This document shows positions 8,552-17,141 of a stretch of DNA of 64,000 nt, one piece after another. Source of the DNA: Bacillus sp. SA1-12 (GTDB lineage: Bacteria > Bacillota > Bacilli > Bacillales > Bacillaceae). The notes beneath the pieces were generated by a model. That model was not told the origin of the DNA. It was given only the letters and a program-made list of their open reading frames with translations, and ran no database searches. Location: contig NZ_LATZ01000004.1 of the NCBI RefSeq assembly GCF_000981385.1, forward strand, positions 124,001 through 188,000, read 5' to 3'. A program made the translations under genes and the position numbers. Within the stretch, counting starts at the first letter, position 1; every line of letters begins with the position of its first letter.

Positions 8552-10201
8552 TTAGTTTGATGTCCTATATCGCATGAATTCTGTTCCTTCTTTTGCCTGT
8601 TTTGATATTTCATCAGCAACATCTTCAATTCCGACACTCTTTAACGCTTCCCGAGATTCTTTCATTAAGTCCAGCGCTTCTTTTTCAGATTTAGCATGAA
8701 TCGCTTGGAGGACAACATCTCCTAACGTATCAAACACGGGCTGAATTTGCTCAAAGTTTTCATGCCCCTGGTACACGTTATAAGGATCTTTCCCTTCAAT
8801 TGGCTTAATTCCATTTGGTGACATGATTTTTTTAAACTCTTCTTCTTTTTTGTATCGTTCATCATATTGATATCCATACGCACCGCCTGCTAAGGAAACG
8901 GTACGGTATAATCCTGCTAATGTACCGTAAGAAGATCCAATTCCCTCATTAATCAATGCTTTAGGATCATCTTTTAGCTTATCAACCCATTCTTTTTTCG
9001 CTTGAACCTTGCCATCAACCATGTCATAATGAGTACCCTCGATACCAAAGTTTGTTAACAGGAATCCCTCATCAGATGCCAAATAATCTAACATCTTCAT
9101 GATTGCATCTAATTTTTCCTTGGAGACTGTATTTGGAACAGCAATAAGCTGAGACCCCGTTACATTCACTTCTGTTCGATGGGGATCACCGTTGAAATCA
9201 TTTAATGGTCCTAATGGAACAAATTTATCTTGCAGCCCTGCTTTTACTAACCCCGTCCATAACCCAGGGAACTGATTTGGGACTACTGCATACTGTCCTT
9301 GAGTAAACTTTTCCTCGGCTATCGCACCAGTTTGTGTATATGCCTCCGGATCAAGCAATCCTTCATTGAGTAATTTTTGCATGTACAAAATATACTCTTC
9401 ATATTCTTTTGTCATAATATTCAATTGAGTATTGCCGTTTTCATCAATCATCCAGCTGCTTGAACCTGCAACAGGTACAAACATCTCAGACATAATGTCT
9501 AAAGGCCATCCGCTTCCACCTGCTCCCAAAGGAAAAACCGGTTTCCCATTCACCTGGAGGTTCTCATCTTTTACTGCCTTCAAAAAATTGTAAAGGTCCT
9601 CAGGCGTATGGACAGATTGGGGATCCATCCCTACTTTATCAGCGATATCTTTATTAACATATAATCCATATAACCAGTTAATCACATCATCATCAGTAGC
9701 AGGATAACTAGCATGCAGCATAAATTGACCGCCATCCTGCTTACTAATGATACTGTCATATAAAGAAGGTGACATATTTTCTTTTTTCACTAATTCAGCA
9801 AGATTTGGATATTTCTCTATATATTCCGTTAGATCATGAAGCTGCCCCTCATTTGCTGCCTTTAACAAAGTTTCACTTTCTTTTCCCCAAGCAGGACCTG
9901 TATATAGATCTGGAAATTCACCGGTAGCAAAAATCTGGGTAATTTTTTCTACCTCACTCATCCCTTTAGGAAAGTCGAATTCCATTTTAACTCCTGTTTC
10001 TTCCAAAATCTTTTTGGCAACAGGATTATTTGCAACATCTTTTGGAGCATTTCCATCTGAACCGGCCCAGTTATGCAAAACCTTGATTGTAACAGGACCC
10101 TCCTCACTTTCATTACTTGTTTCCTGTTTCTGACAAGCAGCTAAAATAGTCAGCGAGAAAACCAGCAACAATGTCATGACTAGCTTAAATGTCTGTTTCA
10201 T
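8552..10201 (-). CDS. Extracellular carbohydrate-binding lipoprotein (LplA-like ABC substrate-binding protein)
   Basis: A 549-residue family-1 solute-binding protein. The N-terminus MKQTFKLVMTLLLVFSLTI is followed by the lipobox LAAC (Cys23), so it is lipid-anchored outside the membrane. The body shows the long LplA/YtcQ-type binding protein pattern (KVLHNWAGSDGNAP, IFATGEFPDLYTG). It delivers a complex sugar or oligosaccharide to the two permeases encoded just upstream. No ATPase gene is present, so a shared MsmX-type ATPase probably energises import, as in related B. subtilis importers. A hairpin on either side of this gene fits differential expression in the operon. The ligand is unknown; an alpha-mannoside is likely from the neighbouring GH92. 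Confidence 0.9.
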   Translation of the reverse strand: MKQTFKLVMTLLLVFSLTILAACQKQETSNESEEGPVTIKVLHNWAGSDGNAPKDVANNPVAKKILEETGVKMEFDFPKGMSEVEKITQIFATGEFPDLYTGPAWGKESETLLKAANEGQLHDLTEYIEKYPNLAELVKKENMSPSLYDSIISKQDGGQFMLHASYPATDDDVINWLYGLYVNKDIADKVGMDPQSVHTPEDLYNFLKAVKDENLQVNGKPVFPLGAGGSGWPLDIMSEMFVPVAGSSSWMIDENGNTQLNIMTKEYEEYILYMQKLLNEGLLDPEAYTQTGAIAEEKFTQGQYAVVPNQFPGLWTGLVKAGLQDKFVPLGPLNDFNGDPHRTEVNVTGSQLIAVPNTVSKEKLDAIMKMLDYLASDEGFLLTNFGIEGTHYDMVDGKVQAKKEWVDKLKDDPKALINEGIGSSYGTLAGLYRTVSLAGGAYGYQYDERYKKEEEFKKIMSPNGIKPIEGKDPYNVYQGHENFEQIQPVFDTLGDVVLQAIHAKSEKEALDLMKESREALKSVGIEDVADEISKQAKEGTEFMRYRTSN

Positions 10202-10238
10202 TTTTCTCCCCCTAAAATGAATATTTTTAATATGATAA

Positions 10239-10257
10239 CTTCTCTTTAAGAGAGAAG
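10239..10257 (-). other. Intercistronic stem-loop upstream of the binding-protein gene
   Basis: CTTCTCT (10239-10245) pairs with AGAGAAG (10251-10257) in the 58-base gap between the permease and lipoprotein genes. Such hairpins often mark an RNA processing or stabilising site; function here is inferred. Confidence 0.4.
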
Positions 10258-10259
10258 GC

Positions 10260-11153
10260 CTATCCCTTTACCGAACCAATCATAACCCCTTTAACAAAGT
10301 ACTTTTGTAAGAAAGGATAGACACATAGGATTGGCAAAGTCGCCACCATCAAAGTTGCCATCCGTAATGATTCCGGGGTTGTTTGCGCAACGGCTTGCAG
10401 CCCTACAGAAGTACCTGTTTGAGAAGCATTCTTTGCAGCATCAGCTTGTGCTAGTGATTGGCTTAACAAATCATTAAGTAATGTCTGAACAGGCAATAAG
10501 TCTTTATCTGTTACAAAGTAGGTACCTGTAAACCAATCATTCCAATGGAAAACCCCAATAAATAATCCAATGGTAGCAAGAACAGGTGCAGATAAAGGTA
10601 AAATAATTTTCATGAATATCTTGAAATCCCCGCACCCATCAATCTTCGCTGACTCTTCCAAAGAACTAGGAATTTGCTGAAAAAAGGTTCTAAGGACAAC
10701 AATGTTGAAGAAGTTATATAAAAATGGAATGACATAAACCCAAAATGTGTCGATTAATCCCAATTCCCGATATAAAATAAATGTTGGAATCATTCCGCCG
10801 CCAAAAAGTGTCGGGATAAAGATGAAAAAGGTAAAAAAGGTTCTTCCCGGCAATGTTCTTTTCGTTAAGGCATAGGCAAATAATGCACTTAAAAACACAT
10901 GTAAAACCGTACCAATCACTGTACGAAGAATCGTAATTTTATAGGCTTCCAGAAACTTTGTATCTTGAAAGATCTGAATATAGTTTTCAAATGTAAAACC
11001 CTTCGGAAGAAAATAAATAGGGTGCTTCATTGCTTCCACCCCATCACTAAGGGAGTAAGCTAATATATAAATAAAGGGGTAAAGCGTACTAAAAGCAAAT
11101 ATCCCCAATATTGAATAGTTAATGATAGAGAATAGTGACCATTTTCCTTTCAT
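10260..11153 (-). CDS. Carbohydrate ABC transporter permease (LplC/YtcP type)
   Basis: A 297-residue membrane protein with about six transmembrane helices. The coupling motif region EESAKIDGCGDFKIFMKIILPLS is the EAA loop of binding-protein-dependent permeases, which contacts the ATPase. The C-terminus KYFVKGVMIGSVKG is the standard end of LplC/YtcP-type subunits. It forms the second half of the translocation channel with the upstream permease. A GGAG site (AAAGGAGTGAAGGCG) precedes the ATG, and only 16 bases separate it from the upstream gene. Confidence 0.92.
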   Translation of the reverse strand: MKGKWSLFSIINYSILGIFAFSTLYPFIYILAYSLSDGVEAMKHPIYFLPKGFTFENYIQIFQDTKFLEAYKITILRTVIGTVLHVFLSALFAYALTKRTLPGRTFFTFFIFIPTLFGGGMIPTFILYRELGLIDTFWVYVIPFLYNFFNIVVLRTFFQQIPSSLEESAKIDGCGDFKIFMKIILPLSAPVLATIGLFIGVFHWNDWFTGTYFVTDKDLLPVQTLLNDLLSQSLAQADAAKNASQTGTSVGLQAVAQTTPESLRMATLMVATLPILCVYPFLQKYFVKGVMIGSVKG

Positions 11154-11169
11154 TTACGCCTTCACTCCT

Positions 11170-12135
11170 TTACCATAAAGATGTTCCATTGACTTTTTTG
11201 CTAATTCGATTCGCTGTAATGATAAGAATTAATCCAATCATCCCTTGGAATAGCCCTACTGCTGTTGCATAACTAAAACGTCCTTGCTCCAAACCAGCCT
11301 TAATCACATAAACATCTAAAACAGTACCTATTTTTGCTGTTGCCGGAGTGTTCAATAACAGCAGCTGCTCATACCCTGCTGACATAATTCCTCCGCATGC
11401 AAGAATAAACAATATGACCATTACACCTCTTATTGATGGCAATGTCACATGCCACATCTGCCTGAATCGATTTGCGCCATCCATTTTTGCCGCCTCGTAT
11501 AATTGCGGGTCAACTCCTGAAATGGCTGCTAAATAAATTATGGCACCCCAGCCTACACCCTTCCAAACATCTGAGGCAATAATGATTTGATAAAAATAAG
11601 TAATATTCCCTAAAAACTGAATTTTATCAAGGCCAAGGGCAGCAATGATTTCATTTACCGGACCTCCGTACGGAGTTAACATTCTTTGCATAAGTGTGAC
11701 AACGACAACCCAAGAGATAAAATGGGGTAAGTATGAAATAGTTTGCACCGTTCTCTTAAACTTCGAAACTCTTACTTCATTTAACATTAGTGCTAATATA
11801 ATAGGCATCGGAAAACCAATCAGCAGCTTCATCAAACTTATGATTAACGTGTTCCGAATGATTTCCCCTGCTTGATAGTAGGTAAAAAACTGTTGAAAGT
11901 ACTTAAAACCAGCCCACGGACTTCCCAGAATTCCCTTTACAAAATTAAAATCTTTAAAGGCAATGGTTATCCCATATAATGGAATATAAGAAAAGATAAA
12001 AAACCAAATAATTCCTGGTAGTAAAAAGAGATAGAACACTCTATGCTGCCATATTCTTAACCAGATGTTTTGTTTCATAGTTTTCGTTACATGAACGGGC
12101 TGGGAAGCTAGCTTTGTTTCAGTATGGTTTTTCAT
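11170..12135 (-). CDS. Carbohydrate ABC transporter permease (LplB/YteP type)
   Basis: A 321-residue permease with a cytoplasmic N-terminal stretch and six predicted helices, starting with FYLFLLPGIIWFFIFSYIPL. The EAA loop reads YEAAKMDGANRFRQMWHVTLPS. LplB-type features include YGITIAFKDFNF and the C-terminal RISKKVNGTSLW. It pairs with the LplC-type permease that follows by 16 bases and with the lipoprotein after that. Together they make a complex-sugar importer without its own ATP-binding subunit. Confidence 0.92.
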   Translation of the reverse strand: MKNHTETKLASQPVHVTKTMKQNIWLRIWQHRVFYLFLLPGIIWFFIFSYIPLYGITIAFKDFNFVKGILGSPWAGFKYFQQFFTYYQAGEIIRNTLIISLMKLLIGFPMPIILALMLNEVRVSKFKRTVQTISYLPHFISWVVVVTLMQRMLTPYGGPVNEIIAALGLDKIQFLGNITYFYQIIIASDVWKGVGWGAIIYLAAISGVDPQLYEAAKMDGANRFRQMWHVTLPSIRGVMVILFILACGGIMSAGYEQLLLLNTPATAKIGTVLDVYVIKAGLEQGRFSYATAVGLFQGMIGLILIITANRISKKVNGTSLW

Positions 12136-12187
12136 TTTTCTCTCCTCCCATAGTTTTACTTATTAAGCCTTACAGGGTGTAACATTT

Positions 12188-14368
12188 TTACTGCCAATTA
12201 ATAACAACTTTTGTTTGTTCGGTTGAACTGTGTATATAGTTTAGAAAAACGGTTTTTGATGGTTCATGCCATTCGCATTTGATCTGTTTACTGACATTTC
12301 CGATTACAAGCTTTGCTTCTATTGGCTCCTTGGGGCAAAATAAGCGTGCAGCTGCCTTTATTTTTTCAGGTCCTCTAACCGTTATTTCAAAGCCATTTTC
12401 ATGCTGATCTATTTTTTCAATCCTTGAGGAAGCTGCAATGACCTTTACATCCTCTTTCTTAGAATCATAGTTTAGATCGTATAATAGTGCGTTTTCATCC
12501 GGCTTTAACTGGATGTGATCAAGAACCTTTAAAGTTGGATCAAACAAATCAACGAAACTCCCTTTAATGACTAATGGGTCTGAACTCATTGATTCATCTA
12601 CTACTGCTGCGATTCGATAAGGCCCCCGTTGCAGCATAAAGTAATTTTTTTCTTCCAAAGTAATCTGTTGATCATAGGTTTCTAGACTATGATTAATGAT
12701 TTCCCTTAACAAATCTGCACTTTTGTTCGATGTGGTCAATTCCTTAGGACACAGCCTTAAATAGCCAAGAACGCCTTTGTCGATATGATAAATTCCTTGT
12801 TCAAGCTCGTTAGCCAATCCAAAGCATTCGAAAAGATGTTCCCTAGGATACTGGTATTGGTGTTTTCCTGTATTCCACCATTCTCTAACCTTATGGTATG
12901 GATCACTATCATCACCAACATAGATGAGTACTCCGCCTTCCTTCACCCATTGAGCAAGGGCATTATGCAAATCAGGATATTCAGGCTTTAAAAACTCATA
13001 GCTCAATATCAATAAACGGTAATCCTTTAAATAGTTTGAGAAGCGGCGAACATTATCTAGTTGAACGGGTCTGACCCATAGCCCCCTCTTTAATAACGGT
13101 AAAGCTAGTCCATAAAAATGCGAGAAGTTTAATAGGTCAATATCTTCTTCGTTTTTGACTGAATCAGGATCTGTTCCATCATAACGAGCATTTGATTCAA
13201 TTTCATCATTCGAAAAATTTCTTCGTTGATACATCATTGAATCAGCAACAAGAACACCAATTTTTTCAGCATATCCGTAAATTTGGATGTCTTGCTGATC
13301 CATATTGCCCAATGTATGCATAACGCTCAGCAGGTTCGTTGCATAGTTTTCAGGGATGGTTTCAACACCTGTACCATCTTCCTTAGGATATTTCCCTTCA
13401 AAAATTCTCCGTGGCCATGGCGAAATTTCAAAATGAGAGATTTCGGGATGCAATAGGGAAGCAACAACTGTTTTATAATAGTTTCTTCGGTAATCTGACC
13501 ATGTGTGTCTTGGGTTATCTTCTATTGGATCATGTAAAAACCACATTCTTCGATCCGTCCCGCTTACAAGCTCCTGCATCATTCCATATTCTAAAAAGGC
13601 GGTTTCAAATGTCCGTTCCTTACGAACACCTTCATACACATTCGGCGTACGGGAAGTTCCCGTCCAAATCTGCGCAATGTAGCCATCAATCGCTGGCAAA
13701 TCTATCAGCATAGATTCCGGACTAATAATGCGCCATTGTGTATAGTTGATAAGACTATGTGTCGGAACATAGAATCGTAGAAATCGGTTATATTTGACTA
13801 ACGCATATTCTTTTAACTCACTGCATAGACGGTCTAATGCACGCTTATATAAATAAGCTTTCAAATGGGAAGCGCGATACTCAGCATCAACAGATTCATG
13901 AGGCGGCTGCCATGGTTCCTTATAATAAATTTGCCACTCTCTTTTAAACGCTTCAGAATATCCTCCGTCGGCCCAAAATTCAGGTTCTTCTAAATGAATG
14001 GCCTCAACACCTGCATCAACCGCAATTCTAATTCTTTCTGTCAAAAAATTCGTATAAGAAATGGTCGGCACCATATAGGGAATGTCTTTTCCATGAAGAA
14101 TATGGGATTCATGCTTATTTGTTTGCGCTTCGTCCCAATGATTCTGACCGTCTATTTTGCCATACAAATAGTCTTGATATTCTCCCCATGCAACCCCTGT
14201 CATTAAATGAACGACATAGCCTTTTTCTTTCCACGCTTTTATTCGTTCCGGCATCGTCTTATCAATTCCATAAACCATCACAAAATCAGTTTGTAAATCA
14301 TAGGAAGGCTTATAAGGGGCAGATTCCTGAAAACCAATTCTTTCTTCACTTCGGTCCCTGTTAATCAT
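12188..14368 (-). CDS. Putative TIM-barrel glycoside hydrolase-like protein, unknown family
   Basis: I do not recognise a named family. The 726-residue cytoplasmic protein (no signal peptide) reads like a clan-A-type barrel in its first 400 residues: VVHLMTGVAWGEYQDY, GVEAIHLEEPEFWADGG (a strand ending in HLEEPE, a plausible acidic active site) and NRFLRFYVPTHS. A Rossmann-like part follows near 455-520 (LLILSYEFLKPEYPDL, KEGGVLIYVGDD), similar to the trimerisation domain of GH42-type galactosidases. A beta-sandwich ends the protein. Its place between a secreted GxGYxYP protein and sugar permeases suggests a role in processing the imported glycan. Catalytic activity is unproven. Confidence 0.6.
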   Translation of the reverse strand: MINRDRSEERIGFQESAPYKPSYDLQTDFVMVYGIDKTMPERIKAWKEKGYVVHLMTGVAWGEYQDYLYGKIDGQNHWDEAQTNKHESHILHGKDIPYMVPTISYTNFLTERIRIAVDAGVEAIHLEEPEFWADGGYSEAFKREWQIYYKEPWQPPHESVDAEYRASHLKAYLYKRALDRLCSELKEYALVKYNRFLRFYVPTHSLINYTQWRIISPESMLIDLPAIDGYIAQIWTGTSRTPNVYEGVRKERTFETAFLEYGMMQELVSGTDRRMWFLHDPIEDNPRHTWSDYRRNYYKTVVASLLHPEISHFEISPWPRRIFEGKYPKEDGTGVETIPENYATNLLSVMHTLGNMDQQDIQIYGYAEKIGVLVADSMMYQRRNFSNDEIESNARYDGTDPDSVKNEEDIDLLNFSHFYGLALPLLKRGLWVRPVQLDNVRRFSNYLKDYRLLILSYEFLKPEYPDLHNALAQWVKEGGVLIYVGDDSDPYHKVREWWNTGKHQYQYPREHLFECFGLANELEQGIYHIDKGVLGYLRLCPKELTTSNKSADLLREIINHSLETYDQQITLEEKNYFMLQRGPYRIAAVVDESMSSDPLVIKGSFVDLFDPTLKVLDHIQLKPDENALLYDLNYDSKKEDVKVIAASSRIEKIDQHENGFEITVRGPEKIKAAARLFCPKEPIEAKLVIGNVSKQIKCEWHEPSKTVFLNYIHSSTEQTKVVINWQ

Positions 14369-14422
14369 CCTAATTAATCGCTCCTATTTAAGATTATAGT
14401 TTTCGTATTATGTAAGACAGGT

Positions 14423-14456
14423 CCCCTCTAAAAGCGTTACATCCCTCCTAGAGGGG
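14423..14456. promoter_or_regulatory. Intercistronic hairpin overlapping a cre-like sequence
   Basis: An 8-bp perfect stem (CCCCTCTA 14423-14430, TAGAGGGG 14449-14456) lies between the GxGYxYP gene and the downstream operon. It has no T tract. A cre-like word (TAAAAGCGTTACAT, 14429-14442, two departures from the CcpA consensus) sits on its left arm and loop. It could set the ratio of the secreted protein to the importer or respond to catabolite control. Confidence 0.4.
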
Positions 14457-14496
14457 TTCACCTCTTTATCCTTTTTGATTAGCTAGAAAGCACTTT

Positions 14497-16554
14497 TTAT
14501 TTACTAGGCAGGCCATTTGCTTCACGAAGGAGTTCAAAGTACTGATCTCCACGTACAACCTCATATTCTTCACCTAAAGAATTCGCTATTTCTTTAATAT
14601 CTGAAGGAGTTACAGACCAAGATAGCATTCCCATTGAGATAAATAAAGGTGATGTTCCATCCCATTCAGCAGCTGCCTGTGCAATAGCCTCTTTTGCTTC
14701 TACTACACTTCCTGCACCGCGTAAAATCGACTGTGGAAGCTTCCCATTCAGGATGGATGTTCCTGTGTTATTTTCCCAGCTCATAAAAATTCCTTTAGGG
14801 TTAATATAATCGATATAGTCTTGGGCTTCGGTTTCAGATAATGGTACATTTTGCTCATCTACCCGATTTAATGCATAAATAATATCCATGCCGGTAAGCT
14901 TCATATACTTATTTGTCTGCTCAGCAAATGTACTAAACGTTTCATCCGGCCAAGGTGTTGGGTAAATATATCCAGCACCTGAAGGTCCGACAACTAATAG
15001 ATCATTCCTTGTTGCGCTTTGCTGATAGTGACTCAGCATTAATGGAGCTGCATCATAAAGAAGCGGGGTGGTAGACCAGTTAATCGGCACACTTCCTCTT
15101 GCCTCATCATCCCAAAGCTGTCTTAATTTATGTTGGTTGTACTGCAGATTGTCTCCCTCGCCAAGTGTAAAAGTAACGTAAATTTTATTATCAAGTTCTG
15201 GTGCCGGGAGCGGCTTTTGTTTCTTCATTTTCCCCTTGGTTCCTGAGAAGACGGTCATATTGTTAAACCAATCGGCAGCAAGGACATAAACGCTATGCCT
15301 TGACGTAATTTCTGTTGAGCTAAATTCTCCCGCAACATCGTTTCCAAACCACCCTAAATATGGAGTATTTGGTTCAACATCTGACAGGATGCTCTCAAAC
15401 AATTCCTTTTCTTCCGGATCATTGGATTCAAGCCAAAACACCATGGCTTTGTTTGCAACAGCATAATCTCTTAAATAACCATAAGGCTCAGTCACCTCTG
15501 AAGATAACGGTTGAACATTTGATGCCGAAACTTTAAATTGGTTCCACATATCAATCGAAACGGTTAATTCTTGAGTACCTTCCGGAGGTGCAAATTGATA
15601 CACAAAATAATTACCGTTATCTGCCCATCTATGTCCGCCAAAGCGGTCATCAGAACTTGAGTTATTGCTGTCATATAAAAACGGCTCTTCTTCTGCTGTT
15701 CCAGGTATAAATTGAGCAATGATTTTTCCGTCTGCTTTCACTGTTACCTCATGTACAGCAGGACCCCAGCCATCATTCGTAAATGCATCTTGGAAACGCA
15801 GATAAACAGCTTCTTCTCCAAGAAATTCAGACAAATCCGACTCATATACATCACGATTTGAGCTGTCTCTAATCTGCTCATCTTCCTCAATAATGGTACG
15901 AAAATCGTTCCAATTGTCATCAGGAAGGGCAACGCTTTTACTCGGGTTCAAGCCGATAAGCATACGGTGAGTCGTCTCTGGCCAAAGATTTTCAAATTGC
16001 CATTTATATGCATCCAGCCCATCTTTAAAACGACCGCGGAAGTCGTCAATCACTTTTAAATTGTACGGTGCATTTGTAAGCTTCTCAGCGAGTTCAGGAC
16101 TGGCAACCACTGCATTTTCCAATCCTGCCTCCGTTGTTGCAACATTGATAGAATCCTCAACTTCCGGATCATAGATGATAATGCCTGATATGGCATTTTT
16201 GTATTTCATAATCAAATCCCAAGGATCTTCAATCATTGTATAAGGTACATTTAAATCGTTTAACCAAGTATAATTTCCTTCTTCATAATTCACTTCAATA
16301 GAATAGATTCTCGGTTGTTCGCGGTTCACATTACCTTGCAGTGTCGTAAATAGCAGCTTTTCATCACCAGAATTTTCCCTTAAATCTAGGACATCAAGAT
16401 GCTTCGCCTTTGCAAAAGTAGGCAGTGCCTGGTTTTCTGGCCAGTTTATGTTTCCATTTTTTACAGATTCTGAATTCACATCCTTTGCGTAGACAGCAGT
16501 CCCAGTCAGCATTAAGACCATCGCTAAACTTATCATTAAAAGTTTTCGGAACAT
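14497..16554 (-). CDS. Secreted GxGYxYP-family protein (putative glycoside hydrolase)
   Basis: A 685-residue protein with a cleavable signal peptide (MFRKLLMISLAMVLMLTGTAVYA). Near residue 520 it carries GPSGAGYIYPTPWPDE, the namesake motif of the GxGYxYP putative glycoside hydrolase family, whose members are seen in polysaccharide loci but have no established reaction. The N-domain begins LPTFAKAKHLDVLDLR. A beta-rich insert at about 225-350 (AVYLRFQDAFTNDGWGPAVH, IDMWNQFKVSAS) looks like a carbohydrate-binding module. The start has a GGGGAGGATAAT site. It heads the minus-strand series with the ABC importer, and a paralogue lies at 18.7-20.7 kb. A role in releasing the imported sugar outside the cell is inference. 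Confidence 0.8.
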   Translation of the reverse strand: MFRKLLMISLAMVLMLTGTAVYAKDVNSESVKNGNINWPENQALPTFAKAKHLDVLDLRENSGDEKLLFTTLQGNVNREQPRIYSIEVNYEEGNYTWLNDLNVPYTMIEDPWDLIMKYKNAISGIIIYDPEVEDSINVATTEAGLENAVVASPELAEKLTNAPYNLKVIDDFRGRFKDGLDAYKWQFENLWPETTHRMLIGLNPSKSVALPDDNWNDFRTIIEEDEQIRDSSNRDVYESDLSEFLGEEAVYLRFQDAFTNDGWGPAVHEVTVKADGKIIAQFIPGTAEEEPFLYDSNNSSSDDRFGGHRWADNGNYFVYQFAPPEGTQELTVSIDMWNQFKVSASNVQPLSSEVTEPYGYLRDYAVANKAMVFWLESNDPEEKELFESILSDVEPNTPYLGWFGNDVAGEFSSTEITSRHSVYVLAADWFNNMTVFSGTKGKMKKQKPLPAPELDNKIYVTFTLGEGDNLQYNQHKLRQLWDDEARGSVPINWSTTPLLYDAAPLMLSHYQQSATRNDLLVVGPSGAGYIYPTPWPDETFSTFAEQTNKYMKLTGMDIIYALNRVDEQNVPLSETEAQDYIDYINPKGIFMSWENNTGTSILNGKLPQSILRGAGSVVEAKEAIAQAAAEWDGTSPLFISMGMLSWSVTPSDIKEIANSLGEEYEVVRGDQYFELLREANGLPSK

Positions 16555-16651
16555 ATTATCCTCCCCATATAAGTAACCTAATCTCTAAACATAAAATCAC
16601 TCGGGCATCAACTATTAGCACTAAAATCTTTCTGCAATTATATAGCAGTAA

Positions 16652-16665
16652 ATGATCACCTCCTT
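16652..16665 (-). promoter_or_regulatory. Full anti-Shine-Dalgarno match in the leader (STAB-SD-like)
   Basis: AAGGAGGTGATCAT on the minus strand complements almost the entire 16S 3' end. It lies about 100 bases before the gene's own start, with a separate normal ribosome binding site next to the ATG. No convincing gene starts at it. Such elements bind ribosomes and protect the 5' end of some Bacillus mRNAs; the paralogous gene has one too. Confidence 0.5.
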
Positions 16666-16707
16666 AAATCGTGAAAACAATAGGTTTCTTTTTATTTTCC
16701 GGTTATA

Positions 16708-16721
16708 TGATAACGCTTTCT
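16708..16721. promoter_or_regulatory. Putative cre (CcpA) site
   Basis: TGATAACGCTTTCT agrees with the B. subtilis cre consensus at 13 of 14 positions. It lies inside the transcribed leader of the sugar operon, where CcpA would act as a roadblock. This fits glucose repression of an alternative-sugar locus. Confidence 0.55.
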
Positions 16722-17002
16722 TTTCCTTGTTTTTTAAGCAAATCATATGTTTCTATTGGTTATCTGGTATTTTGATGATGGTTCTGGTAAGTTATATTTT
16801 CAAAAGCTAGATTAAAAGCTTATTAGCTTTCTAAAATTTAAATTATTTGCTATTTGTCAAAGCGGAAATATTCATAAAAGTCAATTTGCAGATGCGTTAC
16901 AAATAAAGGAAGTTTTCCAGAAGGAATCTAAAGAAGCAATTATGTAAAATCCATAAGTGAACAATTTATTATGTTTGTGCACCAATAACTTTGTTATATA
17001 CG

Positions 17003-17030
17003 ATTATATATAATAATACATTTATGTCAA
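17003..17030 (-). promoter_or_regulatory. SigA promoter of the sugar operon
   Basis: Minus strand TTGACA (complement of 17025-17030), 16-base spacer, TATAAT (complement of 17003-17008). Both hexamers are perfect. This predicts a leader of about 440 bases before the GxGYxYP start at 16554, containing the cre site and the long SD-like element. Two copies of ATAATACATTTAT around 17012-17044 may be operator half-sites. Confidence 0.6.
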
Positions 17031-17103
17031 TAATACATTTATAAAAATTGCATTGATTCAAAAAAAGAGGTTTTGAATTAGCAGAAGCAGAGCTAAGAAG
17101 GAG

Positions 17104-17134
17104 AAAAAAATACCCGATTTTATCAGGTATTTTT
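17104..17134 (-). terminator. Terminator of the GntR-LacI regulator gene
   Basis: A 9-bp stem (17106-17114 with 17126-17134) followed on the minus strand by a run of seven T residues, just after the regulator stop codon. Confidence 0.7.
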
Positions 17135-17141
17135 CAATCGA

